DNA of 64,000 nucleotides. Source: Thamnaconus septentrionalis (Eukaryota > Chordata > Actinopteri > Tetraodontiformes > Monacanthidae). Shown in pieces: positions 22,701 through 34,339 of the stretch (position 1 is its first letter; each line of letters opens with the position of its first letter). Location of the stretch: assembly GCA_009823395.1 (NCBI GenBank), contig CM020506.1, positions 23,236,501 to 23,300,500 of the forward strand, written 5' to 3'. The translations under genes and the position numbers were made by a program. The notes under the pieces are model-generated. The model saw only the letters and a program-made list of their open reading frames with translations, was not told the DNA's origin and ran no database searches.

Positions 22701-25700
22701 AATACGTGAGATCACACAAAAAAAACAGTGTTTCAACAGATATTTTGCTCATGCTGGACAGTGTTTCTGTGCGAGTACTGGCCTTCTCCTGCAACTGGGC
22801 CTCAGTGGGCTGAGAGGACCCCGACTCCACGTCGCTGTCCATCACCAGCTCCTGGGAGGAGTCGGGCACTGGGCTGGGTGACACTGGGCATGTCGAGGTC
22901 GGACCGTGAAGGCCGAACGGCGCCACTGCCACCGGGACTCGGACGTCTTCGAAAGAGGACGGCAGCGAGGAGGAGCAGGAGGTCTCACTCTGAGCAGGAT
23001 CCAGGCGGTCAGACATATGGCTGGGCTCCGTGCCCATCTGGGAGGCAGGTGGCAGTACCTTCGGCGGGGAGGTGTTTCCGTACTTGATGACAGACGGTGG
23101 CTGTGGCGGTTGGGCCGTGGCAGCCTTCCTGTCAGCCATCTTGACGGCTGGGTTCTCCATCTTGATGGACTTGAAGAGCTGCCGTCCGTTCTGCAGCGAG
23201 TGAAGGGTGAAGGAGGTGTACAGGCCCGAGTGGATGTAGTCGTTGCGGTTCGACGGCTTGACACCCGCCGCCCCCCCTGTCTCCCCTGCCACCTTGGTGA
23301 CCTCGGCTGGGTCGCCCTCCCTCCTACCTCCTCCACTCTCCCCCGTCTTGGGCAGTGCCATCCAGTCGGCGTCTCCGCCCTCCGACCGGGCTGCCGCCTC
23401 CCCCTTCAGCACGTCAGGGTAGGAGACGAAGCGGTACACAAACTTCTGACCGTTCACCTTCTTGATGATGTTCTGGAGAGTAGAATAGAATAGAACAGAA
23501 AAGAAATTGAAGCTGCAAGCAGCGTTGTAGAGACTGAGCCCGCGCGACCGCCCTCCTCCGACGGCACCCCGACACCAGCCGACCTAACTCTTTTGTAACA
23601 TTCAAAAAAATTATTTTTGAATTTCCACAAACAGGAAGTGAGTTATTACCACTTGTTTGAATACTTGTCAAAATCAACGTTTGGGGACTACTGGGTCTTC
23701 CCTCGCTGCTGATGAAAACACAGCGGTTCTGACTGCTTAAGAAAAGACATTTTCAGCATCCCCAGAACCTCAGCACACATTTATTTTATTTATTATTATA
23801 TTTATATATTATATATATTTTTTCTGTTTTTGAGACAAAAATACTGTATTTTCCGGACTATAAGCCGCTACTTTTTCCCACGCTTTGAACCATGCGGCTT
23901 ATGCAAAAGTGCGGCTTGTCTGTGGATTTTACTTCACCCGCCAGGGGGCGCTTTAGCAGAAAGTGCAAAAGCGAGACAAGCGGTTTCAGTGCGCAGGAGG
24001 AAGATGAACAGTGACAGGTGGTTTCTGGGTTCAGTGTTCATGAAGCGACTTTAATGGTTCCAGTGTGCATGAAGAAAAAGTGACAGTGGTTCGACGTGTG
24101 TTCAGTGGGTTCAGTGCGCAACTTTTCTGTTTTGGCTCTCGTCTGTATGTTCTCGTGTCTTTATGCGCTCTGTCTTTGAGCCGGTGTGTCGCTGCCTCGA
24201 GTTCTGGTCCGACTCCATACCAATTAACCGAGGTGACCAGCGGGACCCCGCAAACAGGATCCGCGGTGCAAGTCCAGAGTCACAGTCCATCTCGTCGTTC
24301 CGTCCATCTAGCTTTCTTTGAGCTTTGAGTTTTTTTTAAGAACAAAAACGTCTGCAGCTCTTTGGTTGTCCATGGTACAGTTTCATAAGCATTTCAGTTT
24401 TTAACCCTTTAGGCGCCATTGCTGAATTAAACAGGCCATAGCGGCAAATATGGTACTAAAAGTAGTTATCACTTTACACCAGGAGATGGCAGATACCTGT
24501 GGCTTCAATCTGAGTAGCATTTGTGGGGGTGTTTATATTCAGATTTTGGAGTATAAAGAGAGAAAGCCCACCTCAGTCGAGGAGACGAGGAAGTGGTTGT
24601 AGTGGGAGCAGAGAGAGAAAGACAGCGAATTTTACCGAGAATGCATCGCCGAGAGGTTTGTTCGTTGACAAAGTACTTTGTCAAGTAATGTTGGACTCAG
24701 ATAACGAAGAGGAATATTCGCACTCTGACGATGATGTTCAGTCGTCCCGTTAGAACGAGTCTGCCGGTGCGTCTTTACGCAGCGGCAGCGAGTTCATGCA
24801 CCACCACAGTCACCAAGCAGGACATGCTTCGCCTCAGCGTGGCCAGGGTGTAGTGGGAGTAATCGGCGAATGAGGATGAGGGGACGTGGTGGGGGAAGCA
24901 GTAGTGGTGACCGCTAATGGTGACGGTGAAAAAAATGGTGTGAGTGAAAAAAAAATGGGGGAGGTAGTGATCAATGTGGTAGAAGTTGTGGGAAGAAACG
25001 TCCAGCCAGTGCAGGTGGAGGCAGCAGGGATGTTCGCGGTCACCCTGTAAATTACAGCGATGATGGTTGGGTCTGTTTGAGATATGTGGAAAACGATCAA
25101 AATTGAATAAAATATTTTGATGAGTGTGTGGGGTATTGTGGAGACTGACATACAGATCCCTGACATCTGACATAATACAAAAACAAACAAACAACCAAAA
25201 AGAAATGTACTCCTTTCACAAAGTTTGGGTCATACTGAAGATTTTTCTCAATTACAGTATGGCTTTATCTCTAACCAATTTGAAGTCATAGCCATTTGAA
25301 ATCTTGATATCAAAATGGAGTATTTTCTTGAAAAAAAATTCTGGCGCTTAAAGGGTTAATAAGTGAAAATGTAAAAATTCACATGAGGGGCATTTAAAAA
25401 TTGCGTTTTTGTTTTTTCTGAAAGGCTTCCACTCGGTTTTTGTCAAAACTCAAATCAGTGTAATCAACTCCAATCAGTGCCCTGCTCTGTGCTACGTCAC
25501 CACTGTGGTCCCTGGTCAGCACACTTGGGGGGCGTTCTCATAGCCTCGCCTCGCCACGGTGCGGTTGTAGAGCGTTCGCACTGGCCACAACACGGTTGTA
25601 GGGGGTGCCGTTTTGGTACCTCAAGCCTTCAGGGTCCAAGCAAGACGAGGCAAGTTTAGTGGTGACGTAGCTGAATTGAGACACTGAATTGGCTCAGTGT

Positions 25701-26954
25701 CCTCGTCAATTTTCCCTGTCGGAGCGGACATCGCCTCCAACTCCTTCGACACGGAACGGTGTTCGCGAGTGTGTTCAACCATATTCGCGAAAACGGCGAA
25801 CGGCAAATGACGAAGCGCTCGGAACAAATCAAGTTGCTCCTGCGTGAGGCGCGTTAAGCTAGGGAATCCGAGGAGTCTTGAGACGAGAGGAAATACGGAT
25901 TCGTCAAGAGGACATGGCTCTTCGCCGCGAGGAAGTCTCGAACACCGCGGCATTTAACACAGTCGTCCATGGCTCGCTAGGGCAGCTATTTCTAATAAGG
26001 AGGCGTGTTTCCTGTCTGTTTGTTTTTAAATAAATGCTATTTCCCGTTGTATCTGTCTCGTGTTTACTTTTGGTGAAAATATAAAGGTTGAACTACACCT
26101 TTACTCTCCCAGAAAACGAAACAATAAATTATAAATGTTGCCTGCATAAATGATCAACTGAGACTTCAGTGAGGAAAACTGTTGTTTCTTTAACAGAAAA
26201 GCAACCACAGACCGAGCAGCAGGTATTAAACAACCTCTACTTTGTCCATCGCTGCGCTGTTGTGTATCGCACAGAAATAATGCCGTCGAAAACATTGTCC
26301 CGCTTTACCGCATCGACTCTGCCCACGGGGCCAATGACAACACAATTGAACCGTGGCGAGGCGAGGCGCGGCGAGGCGAGGCTATGAGAACACGCCCTTG
26401 GAACCCCAAGGAGACACGTATCGAAATGGTAATGGATGGAACCGTGTAGGGTCCAGTGGAAACGCATACTAAACAAGCTGAAGCAAGCCAAGCCGACACC
26501 ACTAACAACTGAAAATGTTGCTGTTGATTAAATAATTGACTACACACACTGGTGGTTTGGGGTTTGGGAGGTTTGAGGTACGCTTGTCATTATGGAAGTT
26601 CATCTAATTATGCTTTCTGAGGTGAAGTCAAAAGCATGAGATGAGAGAAAACCGCAATATAGGAAATGCAGGAGGTAAACAAAGAGCTGGTTGAACGTGT
26701 TAGTCCAACAGTGACCGATGAGTTGCAGTGTGTTGTGCCAAGCTTACCTTGTCATAGTAGTATCTGAGTGCACGGCTGAGCTTGTCGTAGTTCATGTTGG
26801 GCTTGTTCTTGCGGGCTCCCCATAACCGTGCCACTTCTTCCGCCTGCAGTAATTTGAACTCTCCTTCTTCATTGGTCCAGCAGATCAGTTGCTCATTACT
26901 GGAATCCAACAGAAGCTGTAGTAGGAACTGCCACAGTGTGACAGAGTTGTCCAT
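16623..26954 (-). CDS. elk4: elk4 (SAP-1), ETS-domain ternary complex factor, five coding exons
   Basis: Nuclear transcription factor that binds GGA core sites together with SRF at serum response elements and is activated by MAP kinases. Coding exons: 26748-26954, about 22738-23472, 18165-18407, 16812-16931 and 16623-16721; about 465 residues, near the family's usual size. Seen: N-terminal ETS domain starting [15 protein letters not shown] with [20 protein letters not shown]; then [22 protein letters not shown]-binding B box [13 protein letters not shown]; basic [12 protein letters not shown] docking-like stretch; C box [13 protein letters not shown] with MAPK SP/TP sites; FQFP (FxFP ERK-docking) across the last splice junction; C-terminus SPDPQKT. 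Frame is intact except that the donor of the large exon is uncertain. Confidence 0.92.
16812..16931 (-). CDS. elk4: elk4 exon 5: C-box transactivation segment
   Basis: 40 codons, phase 0, [18 protein letters not shown] then [18 protein letters not shown] and LFQ. The SP and TP sites are the MAPK-phosphorylated part of the transactivation domain in this family. Donor GTTAAT is weaker than consensus. Confidence 0.9.
18165..18407 (-). CDS. elk4: elk4 exon 4: linker and D-box region
   Basis: 81 codons, phase 0. The acceptor is CAGCAG (a NAGNAG site), so a one-residue variant (with or without the first Gln) is possible. It contains a Ser/Thr cluster, [18 protein letters not shown] and [14 protein letters not shown], strongly like ELK4. 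Donor GTCAGT. Confidence 0.88.
19021..21335. mobile_element. hAT-like element nested in Tc1
   Basis: Termini TAGGGATGCAAA and AACATCCCTA are inverted. AATCGAT-rich subterminal sequence is present on both sides. The 8-bp flanks ATAGGACT and GTTGAACT agree at 5 of 8 positions, and joining the flanks restores Tc1 sequence. It contains a further MITE (19726-20590) and an LTR-like stretch (20720-21060, AATAAA at 20981). Confidence 0.7.
19726..20590. mobile_element. MITE with CATTTACA termini (copy A)
   Basis: Starts GGCCATTTACATGGAGAC and ends with GGTTTCAGTGAAAACGCC-type sequence. The inner block 20045-20240 (AAAAGGTCCATG...GTGTTTATTTTC) recurs at 50228-50410 and in part at 39917-40040. Confidence 0.6.
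21409..22107 (+). pseudogene. Tc1 transposase, internally deleted
   Basis: Starts [20 protein letters not shown], a paired-like HTH with [16 protein letters not shown], and GRPAKLS. After [19 protein letters not shown] it jumps directly to LGGSIMLWG, so much of the catalytic core including the first aspartate is missing. Downstream DNDPKHTAK and WSSQSPDIN (DDE region) survive after a frame change, followed by in-frame stops. Not functional. Confidence 0.85.
22738..23472 (-). CDS. elk4: elk4 exon 3: ETS recognition end, B box, linker
   Basis: Begins [15 protein letters not shown] after acceptor CTCCAG. It includes [26 protein letters not shown] and a Ser/Pro-rich inhibitory linker ending near [14 protein letters not shown]. 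The 3' end is uncertain: the phase-compatible GT after SMSKIS (22737/22736) is a weak donor, and the better-looking GTACTC site is out of phase. Confidence 0.85.
24401..25359. mobile_element. piggyBac-like TTAA element, internally deleted
   Basis: TTAACCCTTTAGGCGCC at the left and GGCGCTTAAAGGGTTAA at the right form inverted ends bounded by TTAA. An acidic N-terminal transposase-like piece, [16 protein letters not shown], lies at 24690-24753. The catalytic part is missing. Confidence 0.7.
25530..26397. mobile_element. MITE with GGCGAGGCG termini (complete copy)
   Basis: The left end GGGCGTTCTCATAGCCTCG is mirrored by CGAGGCTATGAGAACACGCCC at the right, with repeated CTCGCCTCGCC units inside both ends. 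The copy is uninterrupted and serves as the reference for the broken copy at 51350-51547 plus 56094-56604. Confidence 0.8.
26748..26954 (-). CDS. elk4: elk4 exon 2: start codon and ETS domain first part
   Basis: 69 codons from ATG at 26952-26954 to YYYDK, then donor GTAAGC. The acceptor TTTTCAG lies 8 bases upstream of the ATG, so the exon begins with a tiny piece of 5' UTR and a non-coding first exon must exist. A GTG nine bases upstream is in frame but is not a credible start. Confidence 0.93.
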
Positions 26955-27342
26955 GTCTCTCACTGAAAAGTAAGATAAATAAATAAATAAATGTTAAAAG
27001 CGCAGACAAGCATCATGAGGTTGAACCAGTGAACTGTCAACTCAAACGGGCTCCAACGCGTTCCTGTATGTCACTTTAGTTTGTGGGCTCCATCGACGTG
27101 AAGTGGTGGATTTGTGTTTACTCGAGCTGTTCCCAATCAAATGTCACACAAAACAGAAAAGCTTGTGTCAATGTAAATGCGCACTGCAGCCTCCTACAAT
27201 GTGACAACACTCAGCGTTCTAAAGGAAAACAAAGATGTGGTATTAACAGAGATAGATACAATAACCAACACTGCTGCACCCACGCACTCCTTTCTTAGAA
27301 AAAAAATCCCTTGACCAAGGCATTGTTTGACATGCCAACCAT

Positions 27343-27391
27343 ATATATACATATATATACAGTACACACACACACACACACACACACACAA
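27343..27391. repeat. (TA)n/(CA)n microsatellite
   Basis: ATATATACATATATATAC followed by about 15 CA units in elk4 intron 1. Confidence 0.85.
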
Positions 27392-28281
27392 TAGAAGTAT
27401 TGTTCCACTTTTATGTTGTTGTTCGAAGGGAACAGATTTATGCAATGCACACACAAAGGGAGTGATGTGAAGTAGAGCTGACGGAACTGATGAATAAAAA
27501 GTTACCTTAGAAGAAACCACGGAGGAGTTTCTTTATTCATTCTGTGGTACATATGAAAGAAGAAACAGAGTGATCCATTGTGGCAGCGGTTTAAAATTTT
27601 CACTACCGCGAAGAAAACCGAGCGCAGCTAGCTGAGTAGCGAGAAGACCATGGCGAGCTAAAACCGAGAATATTGCAGCGTGTGAGCAGAAGCCGCTGAC
27701 AGTGGGATGGAGGGATTAAAGACATCGGCGATGCTAACGATAGAATCCAGCAACCTAACGAAGACGTGGAAAAGATGGAAGGACAGAAGACAGCACAGTG
27801 TGGCTCCAACCAACCGAAACCACTGAATCGAGCACTGAAGAGAAGCCACTTTCCTCTCCCTCCAATTGAGGATATCCTCCCTGAATTGTCGAGGGCAAAA
27901 GTATTTGTGATGTGAAGCATGGGTTTTGGCACATCAGACTGGACGAGGAGTCGAGCTACCTCACTACTTTCGCCACCCCGTTTAGCCAGTACCGCTGGCT
28001 AAGAATACAGATGGGAATGAGCCCAGCACCAGAAGTCTTCCAGAGGAGGCTCATGTAAGCGCTCGAGGGCTTGCTGGTGTGTACGTCATAGCAGATGATG
28101 TGCTGATCACAGGGGAAGGAAAGACACAAGAGGAGGCAAACAAAGACCATGACGAAAAGCTGAGAAGTTTCTTCACTCGGTGCAGGGAACGTATCATGAA
28201 ATTGAACTATGACAAACTCAAACTTCAGTCGAAAAGAAGGTTCCCTATATAAGACACCTGCTGACATCCGACCCAGGAAAA

Positions 28282-28818
28282 GTGCAAGCTGTCACTGAAA
28301 TGCCAAGACCAACAGATCTCAAGGGTGTACAGAGACTGGTGGGTATGGTTAACTACCTTTCAAAATTCTATGATCACCTGTCAGATGACTGTGAGGTTTT
28401 AAGAGGGCTCACACACAATAAAAACATGTGGGAGTGGCGTGAAACACATGCACTTGCGTTTCAGAGACTGAAACACAAAATAAAGAACACTCCACTGCTG
28501 AAGTACCACAATCAGGAGGAGGAGCTGACATTGCAATGTGACGCATCTGACACTGGACTGGGTGCAGCACTGACACAGAGCGGGACACCAGTGGCGTTTG
28601 GAAGTAGGGCACTTACACCCACAGAAAGAGGATACACCCAAATTCAGAAAGAGTGTTTGGCCATAGTTTTCGGGATGGAAAAGTTTCACCAGTACACCTA
28701 TGGAAGAAAAGTGACAGTACAAAGTGACCAAAAGCCACTGGAGAACATTCACAGAAAGCCACTACTTAGAAGAGACTGTGGAGGATGCTTCTCAGCAATA
28801 TCAAAATCATCTACGTAG
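28282..28818 (+). pseudogene. gypsy A RNase H / RT thumb fragment
   Basis: The longest open stretch of element A, 178 codons: RLVGMVNYLSKF, TLQCDASDTGLGAAL, GSRALTPTERGYTQIQKECL, VTVQSDQKPLENI. RNase H catalytic Asp (CDAS), Glu (QKECL) and Asp (QSDQ) are visible. Start and end are set by decay, not by gene borders. Confidence 0.8.
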
Positions 28819-29416
28819 CAGGCCGAGAGATGCTCCTAGCAGACACACTGAGTGGAGCATACATACAGGACAACACTAAGGGAGAGGCTTAGACAGAATA
28901 TGAGATTGTTAACATGGTAGACTACTTTGTCTACTATGTTAACATGGTAGACTCTGCTGAGAGTCTTAGCTCTATACAAGACGCGACAAAGGCTGACCCA
29001 AGGTTCCAGAGAGTGGTGGAGATGATTCTCAGAGGGTGTCCAGTGAAAAAAAAAAGACATTCCAGAAGACATACGGCACTACCACTCATTCCTGAATGAA
29101 CTGAGTTATCAAGACGGTGTGGTTTACAGGAGAGAGGGCTGTAATACCAGACACACTCAGATCAGACATCACTTGTCACATTCATTCCTCTCACCTCGAA
29201 GTAGAGGGAGGTCTCAGACAAGCGAGAGAATGTGTATACTACCAAGAGATGAATGATTGAGAACATAAAGACTTCCATCTCCAAATGTGACATATGCAGG
29301 TCAGTGGACCAAACGCAGCTGAGAGATACACTACACCCTCATGACATGACACATCGACCGTGAGCAAAGGTGGGAACAGATCTCTCCTCTTTTCAGAACA
29401 AAGACTATGTGATAAA

Positions 29417-30407
29417 TAGGGCTGCAACGATTAGTCGACGTAATTGATTATGTCCGTCAACGACATAATTTGTCAACACGAAAAATTAAGCGTTGACGCG
29501 TCATGTTTTTGTTTTTGTCAATTGCTTAATGATAAAATCACACTTCGGCCGCGACATGCTCATTTGTACCTGCAGTGCAGTACTGAGCGCTGGCGGTGGT
29601 GTTGCTCATTGTTTACATCCTGCAAAAAACAGAGAAGAAGAATGGCTTCTTCTCTTAAAAGGATCGAAAACTCTGACCCAAAGTTTAGGAATATTTCATA
29701 GAAAATGAAGCGGTGAAAAACGTTAGGGTGCAAACTCAGTGAAGCTCACCTAGCATTCCATGGTAGCACTACGGTGATATGAGAAAACCTTAAATGTCGA
29801 CACCCTGGAATCGCTGTCATCACGCACCACAGGAGTTCACAAATGACGTCCAGGATAGATATTTGTTTTTCGCACGTCATAATATCATGAAAAAAGCTGC
29901 TTAGCGAACGAAAGTTCAGTTCGGTAATTGCGTTTTTTACAGCAATAATTAGTTAACAATAATAATTAGTGAGCTAGTATCGACAGCCCCTGTCAATACT
30001 AGCGTTTATATTGAATTGTAACACTCTTTAACTAATGACTTATCAACTGTGTTATTTAAGGCATATTAATTCAATATTTTAGTTGTAAGAAATCTGTTTA
30101 CGGTATATAACTGTGATAAACATTGCATATAATGTTTATCACAATGTTTATTATTTAAAACGTGAATTAATACACCTATGATATTTTACGTAGAAAAATA
30201 TAACAGCAATGTCACAGTTGGTATATTTGTTTAAAAACATATACTGTCAAAGTACTACTGTATAATAAGTGTAAAGATTTCAGCAAGAAGAAACAGAAGT
30301 CCAAAATAGGTGGTGAAAAGAAAGAAGATAATCGTGACTAAGCGACTAATCCAAAAAATAAACAATATATTAGTCGACAAAAAAAATAATCGTTAGTTGC
30401 AGCCCTA
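29417..30407. mobile_element. hAT MITE inside gypsy A
   Basis: Terminal inverted repeats TAGGGCTGCAAC and GTTGCAGCCCTA, with GTCGAC-containing subterminal sequence on both sides. Flanks GTGATAAA (29409-29416) and GTGGTAAT (30408-30415) agree at 6 of 8 bases, as expected for an aged 8-bp hAT duplication. 991 bases, no transposase. Confidence 0.85.
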
Positions 30408-30423
30408 GTGGTAATAGTGGATT

Positions 30424-30549
30424 CATTCATTCATCTTCTATACCCGCTTATTCCTATTCAGGGTCACGGGGGTCTGCTGGAGCCTATCCCAGCTGCCTTA
30501 GGGCGAAGGCAGGGTACACCCTGGACAAGTCGCCAGTTCATCGCAGGGC
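30424..30549 (-). mobile_element. 5'-truncated SINE (same family as 4501-4872)
   Basis: Carries only the 3' half of the SINE in minus orientation, with the CATT tail at the plus-strand left. A perfect 14-bp duplication GGTAATAGTGGATT flanks it (30410-30423, 30550-30563). It landed right beside the hAT MITE, in gypsy A integrase. Confidence 0.88.
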
Positions 30550-32532
30550 GGTAATAGTGGATTACTATTCCATTTTTGGGAGGTGGATTATATACCTGAC
30601 ACAAAGAGCAGCACAGTCATACGAAAATTAAAGACCCACTTTGCCCACGGGGGGATTCCAGATGTCGTTATCTCAGATAACGGGCCACAGGATGCATCTC
30701 AAGAGTTCAAATGTTTCAGCAAAGAGTGGGAATTTGAACACCAGACGTCATCACCAGGTACCCACAAAGGAGTGGAAAAGCTGAACCTTCTATCAAAACA
30801 GATAAACGCCTCATCCTGAAATGATGACATACACATCCCATGGTTTTATGATTTTTCCCCCTGGGAGGTGGGTCACCAAAACACTCCATCCATGTGCTCC
30901 TGCCCCAGCCCCTCTGTCACATTTTAGAACCCATTGTGTCCCACCAGTCAGAAACTTCACCCACCCCTGTATTACATGCATCCGAGTTTCCAGGATGTGG
31001 AAAGAACAGTAAGAACAGTGACTATCACAGTCACATTGCTAAAAATTAAATTCATAAAGAGTCAAGCAGAAAGCGCAGGAGATAGTTAGCGAGAAGCCGA
31101 TTGTTTTTGCTCTATCAAGGGAAATTACCTATTAAATCACTTGCCATATCCAGAGCTACTGGCGAGCTTTTATTGCCAATTAGAAGCAACAGAAACTGCA
31201 AGACCCTGATGTTTATCTTATTTTTTTTCTTATGGGTGGTAGGGTGTTAGCATTTTGGATGTAGTATAATTGTACAATATACTGTTATCAAAACATAAAA
31301 CATGATTGTGTTGTTTGCAATTAAGTTTAGTATAATGCGTGACAACATTGTAATCTGCCTTTCTGCTTAAGTTGTGTATGTACTGCGTGTTTATATACAC
31401 AACCTTTTTTTTCCTAAATAGGAAAACTATTTTTAATTTACATGTCATTCAAACATGTAATTTTCATCGGACAAATTCCAGTGCAGCCATACAATACAAA
31501 AATAAATGCAGCATGAGAAAAGAAACAAAAGATATCTAAGCCTGTAATAAACACAAGTTGTTGGCCTTTTTCTTGGCTCATTCACTGACACCTGAGGGAA
31601 ATATCGAACTTTCTCCAGCAGACAAGAATGCTCCTTTATGTTAAGTTGTTTGTTTCCCTGAATCAGTCTCCCTGTGGTAGCAGTCCGCCGCCCAAAACAC
31701 ATAGACTATAAGAGCATTTCAAACAGCGCGAACCAAAATAGTCGAGTTGTGGGTTGACAGTTGAACAATGAGCCGATGGGTCAGTGGAAAGCTCTGGGAA
31801 GATTTAACGGAGCTACAGATAAAGCTGTTAGTTGCCTGGCAGTCTATAGTCCTCTTTTAAATTCCCGCATTGTTTTTGAAACAATTTTCATTTTAGAAAA
31901 ACATGACCACAGTACTTTGGCAAAATAGACATATACTGAAAGTAGATGTGATGTTACATTATTCAAAAGATTTTTTTAAATAACACAACCCAAATTAGAT
32001 GGTTTACATTAAAAAAAAAAAAACAACAACAAACAGACGGAATCACATACTAACATACTGTTTCCCTGCTAACCAAGGCTTCAACGTAGACTTAAATCGC
32101 TCAGTAAACACAATCTAATTATGCTATAAAATGGACAAATATTGTTCCCTTGAGCAACATTAAATTTTAATATTATTGATTTTTGACATCACAATCCATA
32201 GAAACCATTGAGAGGGAAACTGCACCACTACCAAGGTTTCCACTCTACCACAGCCTCCAGTGTCACCACTGAAGATCTGACTCCCACAGTGGCAGATGGC
32301 TGTGCTGACTTCACTTCCAGTTCAGAAAAACATGAAAAATGGACAAACCCAGAAACTCGAGTCAGAGGTATTTCTGTGAGTCTTCCTCAGTAATTACATT
32401 TTGCAACATACACTGTTAACCAGTCCAACTGATGTTTGTGAAACAACAACACTCACACATGGTTCTGTGTCATTTATCCTACAAATACTAATGCTAAATT
32501 TGTTTTGAGCTGTAAATTTCAGCTTCTGTCAA

Positions 32533-32639
<107 letters not shown>

Positions 32640-33059
32640 GCTTCTTATGCTGGAGAGTAAATCTGCACTGACTCATCCCTATACCTCGCAGGTTGGAAGG
32701 CAGGCAGGCAGGCAGGCAGACAGGCAGACAGACACAGCCGTACGCACAATCTGTCCCAAACTGTCACCATATAAAAACCCATCGGGGCCCAAATAGAACG
32801 GACAGACAGAAGATTACCGGTGAACGTTATGTAACGTCTAGTATTAGCATCAAACCATATCTACGGCGCAAAACTAAGATAACACTGACTGTGGAGGAGC
32901 ATTAGGTTGTCAAACTAGTCTATAAGCGCACAGACTGGACTCACTGGGTTCCAGCACAGTATCCCTGACGAAAGACCCATTAAAACTCCACTTGTTGATT
33001 TAAAAGAAGTAAAGGAAAGCGTTTTGTAGCATTCTAAATCAAGACGGAGCCACCAGTAG

Positions 33060-33087
33060 CTGTTGTTGTTGTTGTTGTTGTTGTTGT
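33060..33087. repeat. (GTT)n microsatellite
   Basis: Nine GTT units next to the CpG-dense patch. Confidence 0.9.
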
Positions 33088-33253
33088 TTTAAGAAGTCAC
33101 AGTTTCGAGTTGAGACGTTGCGGTCGCACACAGAATGAGAGCGAACAGCCGAGAAGGGGGGGGCAAACAAATCACAGAGTTCAGCATTCAGTTTCAAAGT
33201 GTACGGTCGCGCTTAGCTTCTTTCGCTTCGTTAGCTTGGGTTGTTAGCATTAC

Positions 33254-33430
33254 CTCGCTCGCAGAGCCCGCTGAATATCCGAGACGTCGAGCCCCGTCCG
33301 AGTGTTCAAGAAACATCGCTGGATATCGAATTCGTGTGTTGCAAATCAAGAAAACTACTAGTTTTGATGCGTGTGGATGAGGACGTAAATGAAGAAAATA
33401 CCTGGACATTAAACAAAAAAAAAAAACAAC
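33254..33430 (-). promoter_or_regulatory. candidate elk4 promoter and non-coding first exon
   Basis: A short CpG-dense patch (33190-33330) in an otherwise CpG-poor region. On the minus strand it contains GCGAGCGAG followed by a consensus donor GTAATG at 33248-33253. Since elk4 exon 2 opens with 8 bases of 5' UTR behind an acceptor, this is a plausible first exon, 6.3 kb upstream. No transcript evidence is available. Confidence 0.35.
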
Positions 33431-33917
33431 CACACACGCACATTAAACTACCTATGGCTTGTACTGACGATATATCCTTTGAACTGAGAATATGTTGCGT
33501 TTGAATCTGCTCGTAAATTCAAGAACTGTCATTTCAAAATAAGTTTGTTAGAAACTAAATTTAGTATTAACGGGTGGATTTTATTCACATGCTATGCAGT
33601 AAATCACCTTTTTATTTTTTTTTTATTTTTTTTTAATCGGAGATCATTCGGTCGTCACTTGCTCCCTAATACGTTTTCAGTGTTATTCCGTAGAAGTTAC
33701 ATTTGCACAACTTGTAAATTCAACTGTGCAGTCGTTCATAGAATTACTGAGGATTTCGAAGTACATAAACGTCACATAAAAATCGCACTGAGATCACTTC
33801 CTCCCTTGGGTTTTTTTCTTTCGTGTTTATTATTGTAGTTGTTATGTGACCACTTATCCTCAGTGTGGTTTGCCGTGTTTGTCCAGTTTATTGTTTAGTT
33901 TTGTCTCCTGTTGCAGT

Positions 33918-33963
33918 TTGTCATCTTCTATTCAGACCAGTGAATAGAAGATGTCAAACTTTA
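33918..33963. repeat. hairpin, 20-base arms
   Basis: AGTTTGTCATCTTCTATTCA and TGAATAGAAGATGTCAAACT are inverted copies (19 of 20 bases) around a 6-base loop. Confidence 0.85.
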
Positions 33964-34339
33964 TGAAATAAAAATTTGACATTCCGACAATTGAAGCTTT
34001 GTTTGCTGAAACGCCCCCAAAGACGAAAAGTTGTTGTCGAGAATTGTATTAAAATAATAATATTTTTTTTAAAAAAAAACAACTTTTAAACATTACATTT
34101 GGTTTGAAAAGTTTACTGAATATTAGTCAAAATTGATTGAAATATCATATACCATCAGGAATAAGCGGGTAACAAGAAGGGGAAAAAAGAACAAAATGGC
34201 TTGAGTGCTCATGTGGCTTGTGCGCGTTCTCCTAAACTGTGTGATTTTGCATTTGATAGTTTCAATTGAAAGTATAAGGGGGATGACAGAATAGCATGAT
34301 GTGTTGACAACTGACTGGCCATTGGGAAGCTGCAGGTGA

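Larger units (their letters stand above)
23473..26747. other. elk4 intron 2 with stacked transposons
   Basis: Contains a CCGGACTATAAGCCGCTAC-type repeat end at 23853, a piggyBac-like element (24401-25359) and a MITE (25530-26397) that lies inside another repeat whose right end reads GGTCCAGTGGAAACGC at 26450-26465. Confidence 0.6.
27560..30795 (+). mobile_element. Ty3/gypsy retrotransposon A, decayed and interrupted
   Basis: RT pieces at 27920-28130 (HIRLDEESSYLTTFATPF, IADDVLITGEGK) and RNase H at 28282-28800 (LQCDASDTGLGAALTQ, CLAIVFGMEKFHQYTYGR). Integrase zinc finger at about 29150-29320 (HSSHLEVEGGLRQAR, KCDIC) and integrase core after the insertions at 30564-30790 (AHGGIPDVVISDNGPQ). 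Domain order RT-RH-IN is the usual one. Many frameshifts and stops; dead. A hAT MITE and a SINE split the integrase. Confidence 0.82.

Noticed and set aside
22906..23493. 195-codon plus-strand ORF
   Set aside because: Antisense shadow of elk4 exon 3, which has splice sites and family identity on the minus strand.
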